Numbered from the stretch's first letter, positions 1 to 8,874 are shown. The stretch: 34,436 nt of DNA from SKLM01 sp964450435 (GCA_964450435.1 CAYVCX010000029.1:1-34436), one strand, 5' to 3'. Numbers and translations: made by a program. Notes: generated by a model not told the origin, from the letters alone.

Positions 1-2386
1 TTACCGCTTGAGTCCACGGACAAGCCCCATCCGCTTGCGGTGGGGTAGTTGACTCTTTGCTCTTGACTGCTGCGATTACCGCCTGGCCCAATGCGAGCCC
101 GCCGTCGTTGGGGGGCACCAGGTGGTGGGTGTAGACCGTGAAGCCGCTGGCCTGCAGGAGGGGGACGACCCGCTTCAGCAGCGTCGCGTTCTGGAACACC
201 CCTCCCGAGAGCGCAACCTCGTTCAGGTCGCTGCCCTCCCGAAGCTGAACGCAGACGTCGCGGATCATCGCTGCCACCCCGTTGTGGAACTTCGCTGCGA
301 TGACACCGGCTGGCACGCCGGATTTCACGTCGGCGACCGCAGCTCGAATGACTGGCGCTGAATCGATCTCGTCGCCCAGCGCGAACGTGTAGGCTTCCCT
401 CACATCGTCGTCCACCAGCATCTCCAGCTCGATGGCCGCCTGAGCCTCGTAGTTGATCTCTTGGCGTACACCTGCCAGCGAGGAGACCGCGTCGAAAAGC
501 CGGCCGCTGCTGGAGGTGTCGACTGTGTTCACCCGATGCTCGAGCTGCTGAGCCAGGATCCTTCGCTCTTCGGCAGAGGCAGCGCCCACGGGGGGCAGGT
601 CCTCGTCCCATCGCTCGCCGGCGGCCCAGAGGTGGGCCAGGGCAATGCGGTAGGGACGGCGAATGGCTGCGTCTCCTCCCGGGAGCGGTACGTACTTGAG
701 GTGCGCCGCTCGATGAAAGGATGCATAATCCATCATGAGGAACTCACCACCCCAGATCGCTCCGTCGGTGCCGTACCCGGTGCCGTCGAAAGCCACCCCG
801 ATGACGGGCCGCTCGCCCGTCAATCCGTGTTCGGCCAGGCACGACGCGACCTGGGCATGGTGGTGCTGGATCCGGATCAAATCCGGGTTGCCGGAGTCAG
901 AGCCCGGGTGGTCGACCGAGCCCGACGCGAGCCTCTGGGCGTATTTCGAGGCCAGGTAGCCGGGGTGCATATCAGCTGCGATGATCTCGGGTTTCACCCG
1001 AAACGTCCGCGCCAGCTGCTCTACCATCTCTTCAAAGAAGCGCAGCGTCTCGTAGTTCTCCATGTCGCCGATGTGCTGGCTCAGGAAGGCATACCGATCG
1101 CGCGTCAGGCAGAACGTGTTCTTCAGCTCTCCTCCGACAGCCAGAACCTGACTCACAGGGAACGGAAGGTGAACCGGATACGGGGCATAGCCTCGAGAGC
1201 GCCGGATCGGCAGCTCCTCTCCGGCGACAACCCGGGTCACACTGTCGTCGCAGCGGGCGTGAATCTCGCGATCGTGGAGCAGAAAAGCGTCGGCCAGTTG
1301 GTCCAACCGCTCCATCGCCTCCTCGTTGCCCGTCGCGATTGGCTCCTCGGAGTAGTTCCCCGACGTCATCACCAGGGCGGGGGGGAAACCGCTCTCGGGC
1401 TCCAACAGGACGTAGTGGAGCGGCGTATACGGCAGCATCACCCCCAGATCCCGATTCCCCGGAGCGACCGGTGCCGCGATCGGGCTCTCTGCATGCTCGC
1501 GGAGCAGAACGATGGGCCGCTCGCGGGAGGTCAAAAGCTCCCGTTCCTCGCTCTCAACGTGACAGAACTGCTCGACTGCCTCAAGGTCAAATGCCATCAG
1601 GGCAAAGGGTTTGTCGACGCGGCCCTTGCGCACCCTCAATCTATCCACCGCCTCGGCGTTCGTAGCGTCACACGCCAGGTGGAAGCCGCCCAATCCTTTG
1701 ACCGCGACGGTGGCCCCGGACCTCAACAGATGTCGAGTCTCTCGCACGGCGTTGTCTTCTCGACTGTTTACCACAGATCCCGAACCGGAGACCAACCAGA
1801 CGTGAGGGCCGCAAACGGGGCACGCATTTGGTTGGGCGTGAAAGCGCCGATCTGTAGGATCCTCGTACTCCGCCTGGCAGTCAGAACACATCTTGAACGG
1901 CGCCATGGTGGTCTTGGGCCGGTCGTAGGGGATGTCCTTGATAATGGTGAACCGCGGGCCGCAGTTGGTGCAGTTGATGAACGGGTAACGGTGGCGGCGA
2001 TCGTGTGGATCGAACAACTCGCGCAGACAGTCTTCGCAGACGGCGATGTCCGGGGAGATGGGCTGAAAATCCCCGGGCTTTGCCTCCGAGTGGCGGATGC
2101 TGAATCCATCGTCAATCGGAAGCTCTACGCTGGACACCCCGATCTCGGTGACACGAATGTCCTCGATTCGGGCCAGCGGTGGGGCATCGGACACCAACCG
2201 CGCAGCAAACGTGTCCAATACGTCCGAGGGGCCGACGGCTTCGATCTCCACCCCCGAGGAGCTGTTCAGCACCGAACCACGTATGTTCATCTGCGCAGCC
2301 AGATTGTAGACGAAGGGCCGAAATCCAACCCCCTGGACGACGCCCGTGATGTGGATGTATCGAGCCGACAGTTCTGATGGTTCCAT
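1..2386 (-). CDS. hypF: Carbamoyltransferase HypF, [NiFe]-hydrogenase maturation (3' end cut by window edge)
   Basis: HypF makes carbamoyl adenylate from carbamoyl phosphate and ATP and passes the carbamoyl group to HypE, supplying the CN ligands of [NiFe] hydrogenases in the cytoplasm. Read from ATG 2386, 795 codons stay open to base 2. The TTA at 1-3 is not in frame, so the stop lies beyond the edge. The domain order is complete: acylphosphatase (GVVQGVGFRPFVYNLA, residues 15-30), two zinc-finger pairs (C117/C120 with C139/C142, and C167/C170 with C189/C192), YrdC-like, then Kae1-like domain (DGTGYGTDGAIWGGEF and PPNDGGLALGQ). Oddity: the metal-binding HHHAH motif reads HHHAQ, with Gln512 (codon at 851-853) in place of the second metal His. 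No Shine-Dalgarno is evident. Other hyp or hydrogenase genes, if linked, would lie to the left. The family call is very secure; activity is less so. Confidence 0.95.
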   Translation of the reverse strand, partial: MEPSELSARYIHITGVVQGVGFRPFVYNLAAQMNIRGSVLNSSSGVEIEAVGPSDVLDTFAARLVSDAPPLARIEDIRVTEIGVSSVELPIDDGFSIRHSEAKPGDFQPISPDIAVCEDCLRELFDPHDRRHRYPFINCTNCGPRFTIIKDIPYDRPKTTMAPFKMCSDCQAEYEDPTDRRFHAQPNACPVCGPHVWLVSGSGSVVNSREDNAVRETRHLLRSGATVAVKGLGGFHLACDATNAEAVDRLRVRKGRVDKPFALMAFDLEAVEQFCHVESEERELLTSRERPIVLLREHAESPIAAPVAPGNRDLGVMLPYTPLHYVLLEPESGFPPALVMTSGNYSEEPIATGNEEAMERLDQLADAFLLHDREIHARCDDSVTRVVAGEELPIRRSRGYAPYPVHLPFPVSQVLAVGGELKNTFCLTRDRYAFLSQHIGDMENYETLRFFEEMVEQLARTFRVKPEIIAADMHPGYLASKYAQRLASGSVDHPGSDSGNPDLIRIQHHHAQVASCLAEHGLTGERPVIGVAFDGTGYGTDGAIWGGEFLMMDYASFHRAAHLKYVPLPGGDAAIRRPYRIALAHLWAAGERWDEDLPPVGAASAEERRILAQQLEHRVNTVDTSSSGRLFDAVSSLAGVRQEINYEAQAAIELEMLVDDDVREAYTFALGDEIDSAPVIRAAVADVKSGVPAGVIAAKFHNGVAAMIRDVCVQLREGSDLNEVALSGGVFQNATLLKRVVPLLQASGFTVYTHHLVPPNDGGLALGQAVIAAVKSKESTTPPQADGACPWTQAV

Positions 2387-2460
2387 TGAATCGTCTATCT
2401 AACAAATAAAGTATATCGGATTCTCTATTATAACGTGGGGGCCTGGCTTTGTCCACTGCA

Positions 2461-2507
2461 CGGCGCCCGACGCGACAAGAAGGGGCGCCGTTTACGCGCC
2501 CCTCTTG
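2461..2507 (-). promoter_or_regulatory. Two mutually exclusive hairpins in the hypF leader (attenuator-like)
   Basis: Bases 2476-2488 pair with 2496-2507 (12 pairs with one bulged base; loop 2489-2495). Bases 2461-2468 pair perfectly with 2483-2490. The two stems share 2483-2488, so only one can form. The segments lie inside the leader predicted from the promoter at 2537-2565. There is no clean U-run on either strand, so a termination mechanism is inference. The larger stem has the A-rich/U-rich flanks of a bidirectional terminator. A further 6-bp stem (2531-2536 with 2546-2551) overlaps the -10 element. Confidence 0.45.
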
Positions 2508-2536
2508 CTTACGTCCCCTGAGGCCTTGCTGCCGGG

Positions 2537-2565
2537 ATTATAGCACCCGGCCTCACCTGCGTCAA
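2537..2565 (-). promoter_or_regulatory. Sigma-70-type promoter for hypF
   Basis: On the minus strand TTGACG (2565-2560), a 17-bp spacer and a perfect TATAAT (2542-2537) are seen, with TG one base before the -10 (TGCTATAAT). Transcription would begin near 2530, giving a leader of about 140 nt before the hypF ATG at 2386. Confidence 0.75.
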
Positions 2566-2656
2566 CGGACCATCACGGTTCCACTACCTGCGCCTTGCCC
2601 CGGGACACTTGCCCACAGGGGGAGGACCCCTGCCAACACCGGGGCTGCCAGGACCC

Positions 2657-2684
2657 TTGACTTCTGGAGATGCTGGGGTATCCT
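2657..2684 (+). promoter_or_regulatory. Promoter for pncB
   Basis: TTGACT (2657-2662), a 16-bp spacer and TATCCT (2679-2684). The expected start point, near 2691, lies downstream of the upstream in-frame start at 2609. This supports ATG 2729 as the real pncB start. The rest of the 2387-2728 gap holds the hypF promoter and leader and no gene. Confidence 0.55.
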
Positions 2685-2728
2685 TGATCTCAAGTCTGTC
2701 CGCGAACAAGATCCTGGGGGTTAGTGAC

Positions 2729-4279
2729 ATGAGACGATCAGATCTGCCGATGGCCGAAGGTATTCTGTTTACCGACCAGTATCAGCTCACCATGGCCCAT
2801 CTCTACTACCGCACGGGCCTCCACGAGAAGCAGGTCCAGTTCGATCATTTCTTCCGTGACTATCCAGACTACGACGGACACAAGGCTGGTTACACCGTCA
2901 GTGCTGGGCTGGAGTGGCTCCTCGACTGGATGGAGTGGGCGAAGTTCGGCGACAAGCAGGTCGACTATCTCCGTGGTCAGACTGGGCGCACCGGAGAGCG
3001 CCTATTTGAGGATGACTTCCTCGAGTGGCTGCGCGACAACGGCTCATTCGCGGGTATAACGATGCGCGCTATCCCGGAGGGGCGCGTGGTCCACCCGAAC
3101 GTTCCTCTCACCGTCGTCCAGGGGCCCCTGGCGATGGCTCAAATTCTCGAGACGTCGCTTCTCAATCATCTTAACTATCAGACTCTCATCGCCTCGAAAG
3201 CGGCGCGGATTCACAGCAGCACCCAGGGTCAGCTGCTGCTCGAGTTCGGTCTGCGCAGAGCTCACGAAAGAGGGGCGAACGCCGGAGCTCGAGCTGCTCT
3301 CATCGGTGGTGCTGACTTCACGTCTAACGTGGGAGCGTCAGCCGTCCTCGGCTATCCGCCCAAGGGGACCCACGCGCACAGCATGGTGCAGGTCTTCATG
3401 GGCCTCGGTGAGGGCGAGTTGGCTGCGTTTCAGGCCTATGCCGACGTCTACCCTGATGACTGCCTGCTCCTCGTCGACACCATCGATACCCTGGAAAGCG
3501 GCATCCCCAACGCCATCAAGGTATTCGAAGACCTTCGGCGCCGGGGCCACGAGCCGATAGGCATTCGTCTCGATTCCGGAGACCTGGCCTATCTCAGCAT
3601 CCAGGCGGCCAGGATGCTCAACGAAGCCGGCTTCCCGGACGTTTCGATTGTGCTCTCGAGCAATCTCGACGAGCTGAGCATCTGGCAGATTGTCACACAG
3701 ATCCAGGATGAGGCACCGCGCTACCAGGTCGATCCAGACCACCTCATTGGCCGGTTGGTGTACGGCGTGGGCACGCGATTGATCACGTCCTGGGGCGAGC
3801 CGGCGCTAGGCGGCGTCTACAAGCTGGTTGCTGTCTATGACCGGGGCGAGTGGCGCCCGGCGATCAAGGTCTCCGAGTCGCTAGCCAAGACCCCCAACCC
3901 CGGGCACAAGAATGTGTGGCGTATCTACGACGGGCGAGGGAAAGCGACGGCCGACCTCTTGAGCCTCGACGACGAGGATCCGTGTGCTATGCAAGAGGTG
4001 GTGCTGCACCACCCCACGGAGCACACCGTGTACCGAACCCTCACCCGGGATGAGATTGACGAGATCGAACCCCTGCTGGTCGACGTGCTGGACGGCGGCG
4101 AGCTGGTCTACGACCTGCCGTCCATTCAGGAGATGCGCGAACGGCGCAAGGCAGACGTCGAGCGTCTGGATCCCGGAGTCAAGCGCCTCATCAATCCTCA
4201 CATCTACCACGTCTCCCTCACCCAGCGGCTGTGGAATCTGAAACAAGAGCTGATAGAATCAGCTTTGAAGCAATCTTAG
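2729..4279 (+). CDS. pncB: Nicotinate phosphoribosyltransferase
   Basis: This enzyme joins nicotinate and PRPP, with ATP hydrolysis, to give nicotinate mononucleotide, the entry step of the Preiss-Handler NAD salvage route in the cytoplasm. The product is 516 residues, in the family's range. Visible family features are an N-terminal TDQYQLTMAHLYY block, FDHFFRDYP, the GTHAHS motif whose first His (about residue 215) corresponds to the phosphorylated catalytic His, and RLDSGDLAYLS plus SSNLDE of the phosphoribosyl-binding side. ATG 2729 was chosen because GGGGG sits 8 bases upstream and the promoter at 2657-2684 would exclude the earlier in-frame start at 2609. ATG 2750 is a weaker alternative. 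It is divergent from hypF and separated from recD2 by 197 bp, so it is probably monocistronic. No clear terminator is seen after it. Confidence 0.93.
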   Translation: MRRSDLPMAEGILFTDQYQLTMAHLYYRTGLHEKQVQFDHFFRDYPDYDGHKAGYTVSAGLEWLLDWMEWAKFGDKQVDYLRGQTGRTGERLFEDDFLEWLRDNGSFAGITMRAIPEGRVVHPNVPLTVVQGPLAMAQILETSLLNHLNYQTLIASKAARIHSSTQGQLLLEFGLRRAHERGANAGARAALIGGADFTSNVGASAVLGYPPKGTHAHSMVQVFMGLGEGELAAFQAYADVYPDDCLLLVDTIDTLESGIPNAIKVFEDLRRRGHEPIGIRLDSGDLAYLSIQAARMLNEAGFPDVSIVLSSNLDELSIWQIVTQIQDEAPRYQVDPDHLIGRLVYGVGTRLITSWGEPALGGVYKLVAVYDRGEWRPAIKVSESLAKTPNPGHKNVWRIYDGRGKATADLLSLDDEDPCAMQEVVLHHPTEHTVYRTLTRDEIDEIEPLLVDVLDGGELVYDLPSIQEMRERRKADVERLDPGVKRLINPHIYHVSLTQRLWNLKQELIESALKQS

Positions 4280-4439
4280 GGCGCAGCCCCCTGCCGTACT
4301 TCACGGTCCGCCACTGGATCTGAGGCCGGACGGCTGCCCTGCCGCGAGCCGGGTGTTAGCCAGCGCCAGTACGCCCTCGTCCCGTCGCAGCCCGCCCCCC
4401 AGGCTTCATCGCTGCGTCCCTTGCCTCCAGATTCGTTTC

Positions 4440-4468
4440 TTGCTTTCGGCTTACTTCTCTGCTACTAT
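4440..4468 (+). promoter_or_regulatory. Promoter giving a leaderless recD2 mRNA
   Basis: TTGCTT (4440-4445), a 17-bp spacer and TACTAT (4463-4468). Only 8 bases separate the -10 from ATG 4477, so transcription should begin at or within a base or two of the start codon. No Shine-Dalgarno is present. The 4280-4439 stretch upstream shows nothing else. Confidence 0.6.
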
Positions 4469-4476
4469 TCTACCTC

Positions 4477-6681
4477 ATGGCTGATAGACTTCAGGGCTCG
4501 GTAGAGCGGATCACCTACTACAACGAGGAGAACGGCTACTCTGTCATTCGCCTCAATGTCCACGCGCGCTCTGACCTGGTGACTGTCGTCGGGAACCTCC
4601 CCGAGATCCAACCCGGGGAGAGCCTCCAACTGGAGGGGCGCTGGACCGTGCATCCTGAGTACGGCCGGCAGTTCAATGCCGAATGGTGCAAGCAGGTCCT
4701 GCCCGCCTCAGTTGAGGGCATCAAGGCCTATCTTGGTTCGGGGATGATCAAAGGCGTCGGCCCGGTCACCGCCAGGCGGATTGTTCAGCGCTTCGGGGTC
4801 GATACGCTGCGTGTTCTCGATGAGGACCCGCAGCGCCTGCGCGAGGCGCTGGGGGTGGGCCCTAAGCGAGCCACCGCCGTCTCCGAGGCTTGGGAGGAGC
4901 AGAAACACATCCGGGAGGTGATGATGTTTCTCCAGAGCCACGGGGTCTCAACCAACCTGGCGGTCAAGATCTACAAGACCTATGGGGACGATGCTCTGCA
5001 GGTGGTGCAGGAGGATCCCTACAGGCTGGCTCGGGATATCTGGGGCGTGGGCTTCAAGACGGCGGACCAGGTCGCACAGCACCTCGGCTTGCCCTCCGAC
5101 GCACCCTCTCGAGTTCAGGCTGGCGTTGCCTACGCCCTGAGCCAGTTGGCCGATCAGGGGCACGTCTACGTGCCGGAGGAAGAGTTGGTGAGCGAGGCGG
5201 CGCCGCTTCTTGAGGTCGATCCGGGGCTCATCAGGGAGGCCATCGGAGAGCTCGACGCCGAGCAGGTTGTGGAGCGCGAGACGCTGGTCTATCCCACCTC
5301 GGATCCAACGGCTGCCCCTCAGGTACGCGAGGAGGACGCTGTCTACCTGGCGCCCTTCTACTACGGCGAGGTTGGCGTCACCAACCGGCTCCGAGAGCTG
5401 CTCGATGATCCCAGCACGCGTCTCGCGCCCTTCCGCAGCGTCGATTGGGACGCTTTGTTGTCCCAGGTCACCCGAGACTCTGCCCTTGAGCTCTCCGCTG
5501 AGCAACGGCTCGCCGTGCGGATGGCGCTGAGCAACAAGGTCACCGTCCTCACCGGCGGCCCGGGCACGGGCAAGACCGTCACCGTACGAACCGTCATCGC
5601 GGCGCTGGAGGCTATGAAGCGCAAGTACGCGCTCTGTGCTCCGACCGGCCGTGCCGCGAAGCGGCTTGCCGAGGCCGCCGACCGGCCAGCCAAGACCGTC
5701 CACCGTCTGCTGGAGTATTCCCCCCAGCGCGGCTTCCAGCGCAACGAGGCGTATCCTCTGGGGGTCGACTGCCTCATCGTCGACGAGGCCTCGATGCTGG
5801 ATCTCCTGCTCACCAATCGCCTGCTCAAGGCGGTTGAGTCAGCGGCGCACGTGCTCTTCGTCGGCGATGTCGATCAGCTCCCCTCCGTCGGCGCAGGCGA
5901 TGTCCTGCGAGATATTATCGCTTCGGACCGGGTCGCCGTGATCCGGCTGACGGAGATCTTCCGCCAGGCCGCCGATAGCGGGATTGTCGTGAACGCACAC
6001 CGCATCAACCGCGGGGAGTTCCCCGTGCTCAACGAGTTTCGCGACTTCTATTTCTTCTCCAAGGAAGATCCCAACGAGGCCGCCGAGCTCTTGGTCGACA
6101 TCGTTCAGCGGCGGGTGCCTCGTAAGTTTGGGCTGGATCCTCTTGACGATGTTCAGGTGATCGCACCGATGTATCGTGGGGGTTGCGGCGTCTCGAATCT
6201 CAACGAGGAACTTCAGAAGGCGCTCAACCCCCCGGCTCCGCGCAAACGTGAGAAGCGCGTGGGAGGTCGCGTCTTCCGCGTCGGTGACAAGGTAATGCAG
6301 ACGCGGAACAACTACGACAAGGACATCTACAATGGGGACATCGGGCGCGTCACTCAGATTGACACGATGGAGCAGACGATGACCGTCAGCATCGACGGTC
6401 GCCCGGTGACGTACGATTGGGTCGAGCTCGATGAGCTGGTCCATGCCTTCGCCATCTCGGTCCATAAGAGCCAGGGCAGTGAGTATGCTGCCATCGTCAT
6501 GCCCATCCTTACCCAGCACTACCTGCTGCTGCAGCGGAACCTTCTCTACACAGCGGTCACTCGGGCGAAAGAGTTGGTGGTGCTGGTGGGTACGCGCAAG
6601 GCCATCTGGATCGCGGTGAAGAACGACAAGGTCAGCGAGCGCCACTCGGGCCTCAGCATCCGGCTGCGGGAGCGGGTCTGA
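4477..6681 (+). CDS. recD2: RecD2-type ATP-dependent DNA helicase (RecD/TraA family)
   Basis: This is a superfamily 1B 5'-3' DNA helicase of the RecD2 type found in bacteria without RecBC partners, with roles in DNA repair and replication-fork maintenance. At 734 residues it has the usual length. In order: N-terminal OB-like segment, helix-hairpin-helix repeats (GSGMIKGVGPVTARRI at 88-103; DIWGVGFKTADQVAQHLG at 187-204), Walker A GGPGTGKT (360-367), Walker B LIVDEASML (433-441), motif III FVGDVDQLPSVGAGDVL (461-477), LTEIFRQA, and a C-terminal UvrD-like part with VHKSQGSEY and YTAVTRAKELVVLVG. All helicase motifs are intact. The start is set by the -10 element 8 bases upstream (leaderless) and by conservation of the N-terminus. 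No recB or recC is nearby, which fits a stand-alone enzyme. Confidence 0.95.
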   Translation: MADRLQGSVERITYYNEENGYSVIRLNVHARSDLVTVVGNLPEIQPGESLQLEGRWTVHPEYGRQFNAEWCKQVLPASVEGIKAYLGSGMIKGVGPVTARRIVQRFGVDTLRVLDEDPQRLREALGVGPKRATAVSEAWEEQKHIREVMMFLQSHGVSTNLAVKIYKTYGDDALQVVQEDPYRLARDIWGVGFKTADQVAQHLGLPSDAPSRVQAGVAYALSQLADQGHVYVPEEELVSEAAPLLEVDPGLIREAIGELDAEQVVERETLVYPTSDPTAAPQVREEDAVYLAPFYYGEVGVTNRLRELLDDPSTRLAPFRSVDWDALLSQVTRDSALELSAEQRLAVRMALSNKVTVLTGGPGTGKTVTVRTVIAALEAMKRKYALCAPTGRAAKRLAEAADRPAKTVHRLLEYSPQRGFQRNEAYPLGVDCLIVDEASMLDLLLTNRLLKAVESAAHVLFVGDVDQLPSVGAGDVLRDIIASDRVAVIRLTEIFRQAADSGIVVNAHRINRGEFPVLNEFRDFYFFSKEDPNEAAELLVDIVQRRVPRKFGLDPLDDVQVIAPMYRGGCGVSNLNEELQKALNPPAPRKREKRVGGRVFRVGDKVMQTRNNYDKDIYNGDIGRVTQIDTMEQTMTVSIDGRPVTYDWVELDELVHAFAISVHKSQGSEYAAIVMPILTQHYLLLQRNLLYTAVTRAKELVVLVGTRKAIWIAVKNDKVSERHSGLSIRLRERV

Positions 6682-6795
6682 TCTCTGGCATGCTTCGGTT
6701 CGAGCTTGTTTGACGGCTGGACGGATGCGCAGGTGCGCAGTGCTCGTCAGGAGGCCTCACGCATCGAGGAGAATCAGTTCTCAAGGACACCGACA

Positions 6796-7410
6796 ATGCA
6801 CACAGCGAAAGGATACTCTCAGCAATACGAGGAGGCCCTGCAGGTGGCGGCCGTCGCTCATCGTCAGCAGATGCGTAAGGGCAGCGACCTGCCCTACCTC
6901 GTCCACCCCATCCATGTCTCGGTCATCTTGCTGCGTCATGGCTTCCCGACCGAGGTAGCCGTTGCTGGCCTGTTGCACGACGTGGTAGAGGATCAGGGCT
7001 ACGCTCTAGCCGACATCGAGGATCGATTTGGATCCCAGGTGAGGGGGATAGTAGAGGCACTGTCTGAGGAGAAGCTGGACTCTCGGGGCGAAAAACGGGC
7101 CTGGAAGCTGCGCAAGCGCGAGGCATTGCAGCAAGCCCGCGAGGCCAGCCGGCAGGCGGTGGCAGTCAAGGCTGCCGATGTGCTTCACAACGCCCACAGC
7201 TTTATACGCGATCTAGGCCGGGAGGGCCCTGAGATGTGGGATCATTTCAACCGTGGCCCTTTGCCGCAGTTGGACCACTACTACAAAGTTCTGGAGCTGG
7301 TCGAGGAAAGACTGGGCGGTCATCCGCTTGCTGCAGAGCTGGCTGACGCCGTGGACAAACTGGTCCGGGCGGTCGAGGATGCGGCGAGGGAACAAACAGA
7401 AGCACAATAG
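6796..7410 (+). CDS. HD-domain phosphohydrolase, Mesh1/SpoT-hydrolase-like
   Basis: A 204-residue single-domain HD protein. It resembles small alarmone hydrolases (Mesh1/RSH hydrolase domain), which remove pyrophosphate from (p)ppGpp using Mn2+. Metal-ligand candidates are all present: H37 in YLVHPIHV, H61-D62 in LLHDVVEDQG, and D128 in VKAADVLHNAHS. No synthetase, TGS or ACT domain follows. ATG 6796 was chosen because AAGGA lies 8 bases upstream and the conserved domain begins soon after; a TTG at 6706 in the same frame would add 30 unconserved residues. It lies 114 bp after recD2 on the same strand and is convergent with the htrA-like gene. The HD fold is secure. Alarmone specificity is inferred; another nucleotide substrate is possible. 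Confidence 0.8.
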   Translation: MHTAKGYSQQYEEALQVAAVAHRQQMRKGSDLPYLVHPIHVSVILLRHGFPTEVAVAGLLHDVVEDQGYALADIEDRFGSQVRGIVEALSEEKLDSRGEKRAWKLRKREALQQAREASRQAVAVKAADVLHNAHSFIRDLGREGPEMWDHFNRGPLPQLDHYYKVLELVEERLGGHPLAAELADAVDKLVRAVEDAAREQTEAQ

Positions 7411-7475
7411 GACAAGCCGACATCCTGATCGACGGCAGTTTGTCATTTTCTGCCCTCGCCAGCCGGTCACCTGGC

Positions 7476-8651
7476 TTACGAGGGTCGTTCTTCCAGTGTC
7501 ACCGCTATGCTTTGTTCAGTTCCCTCTCGGATGACCGTCACCTCGACGGTGTCCCCCACTCGCGTCCGGGTCTCCAGGTAGACGGTTAGATCCTGGTATC
7601 CTTCCACCCCCTCGCCGTCGATAGCCGTGATGATATCTCCTCCTAACGGAACCCGGTACCGGCCGATCTGTGCGATGCGGCTGCCACCGCGGATGCCGGC
7701 CTTGTCCGCTGGCCCCCCCGGAATCACCTGAAGCACGAGCACGCCTTCCTCCACCACTCCCTCCATGCCAGCCTGCCGGAAGGCTCGTGCGCGCTCTGCC
7801 GTCAGCGAGAGGGGCTCGATGCCCAGCCAGGGGTGCGGATAACGCCCATGGGCGGTCAACTCCGGCACCACTCGGCGTACGGTGTTCGACGGTACGGCGA
7901 ATCCAACCCCGGCATTGGCCTGGCTCGGGCTGACAATCTGCGAATTCACGCCGATAATCCGCCCTCTCAGGTCGAGCAGCGGCCCCCCGGAGTTTCCGGG
8001 GTTGATGGCCGCATCTGTCTGGATCACCTCGCCGATGAACCGGTTGTCCGGCCCTCTGATTACGCGTCCCAGAGAGCTGATGACGCCCGTCGTGAGCGTC
8101 CCTGTCAGGCCGAAGGGATTGCCGATAGCGACGACGAACTGGCCCACCCGGAGAACGTCCGAGTCTCCCAGCGGAACGGGTTCGGGCAGATCGGCGGCGT
8201 CGATGTGGAGGACTGCGAGGTCGTTCGTCGGATCCTGCCCCACGATTTCGGCTGGATGGGTCTGACCGTCGGCCAGCGTCACCGACAGCTCCTCCGCATC
8301 CTCCACCACGTGGTAGTTCGTGACGACGTGTCCGTTGTCATCGTACACGAAACCAGACCCGGTGCCTTCTTGGGGTACCGGATTGAAGAAGAAGTCGTAG
8401 GCATACGTGACGCTGGTGATGTGGACCACCGCCGATCCGGCCTGCTCGTACACCGCCTCTATCTGCGCCTCCAGCGCGTTCGCTGGCTCCTCGGGTAGAG
8501 CCGGAAGCAGAGGTGCCGATGGAGTGGGTGTAGCCGGAGGGGGCGTCGAAGTCGGGCTTTCCAGGAGCACCTGTTCGGACAGGCTGCACCCCAGCGTCGC
8601 ACCCAACAGGGCGACAGTGGCAATAATGATGAGCGCTCTATCTCTTGTCAT
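7476..8651 (-). CDS. HtrA/DegP-type serine protease lipoprotein with PDZ domain
   Basis: Envelope quality-control protease of the trypsin-like S1C family. Residues 1-22 form a lipoprotein signal with lipobox ATLGC (Cys22), followed by a Pro/Thr/Ser linker to about residue 60. The chymotrypsin fold carries the catalytic triad His114 (VVTNYHVV), Asp144 (TNDLAVLHI) and Ser221 (PGNSGGPLLD). A single C-terminal PDZ domain covers roughly 280-385. Length (391) suits a one-PDZ DegS/HtrA form. The start is followed directly by the signal peptide; GAGG sits about 11 bases upstream, a weak ribosome site. It is on the same strand as the dnaK operon but 223 bp beyond cbpM, and that gap shows no clear promoter or terminator. 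Co-transcription with the chaperones is possible but unproven. Confidence 0.92.
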   Translation of the reverse strand: MTRDRALIIIATVALLGATLGCSLSEQVLLESPTSTPPPATPTPSAPLLPALPEEPANALEAQIEAVYEQAGSAVVHITSVTYAYDFFFNPVPQEGTGSGFVYDDNGHVVTNYHVVEDAEELSVTLADGQTHPAEIVGQDPTNDLAVLHIDAADLPEPVPLGDSDVLRVGQFVVAIGNPFGLTGTLTTGVISSLGRVIRGPDNRFIGEVIQTDAAINPGNSGGPLLDLRGRIIGVNSQIVSPSQANAGVGFAVPSNTVRRVVPELTAHGRYPHPWLGIEPLSLTAERARAFRQAGMEGVVEEGVLVLQVIPGGPADKAGIRGGSRIAQIGRYRVPLGGDIITAIDGEGVEGYQDLTVYLETRTRVGDTVEVTVIREGTEQSIAVTLEERPS

Positions 8652-8874
8652 CTGTCACTCGCCTCAAGGCTGGCAACTGCTGACTGCTGTGACTCGTACT
8701 CGGGGCAGATCTGTGTCGAGGGCGAGCGCACTTCCCTTCCGTTGAGGACGCGCGACGCTGAATGTCTCCGCAGCTGCATAATCGCTTCTGTCTGGTTCGA
8801 GTTGAAGTACTGCACCGATTTCGTCGGTCCCCCATTTCCGTTCGGCCGTTTCCGGCAGGGGCATCTTAGAAGGG

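Noticed and set aside
1..3. TTA at the left edge as the hypF stop codon
   Set aside because: It is out of frame with the hypF reading frame that begins at 2386; the gene continues past the edge.
461..2377. 638-codon open frame on the plus strand
   Set aside because: It lies antisense to hypF, matches no family I recognise, and arises from the high GC content; the minus-strand frame shows every HypF motif.
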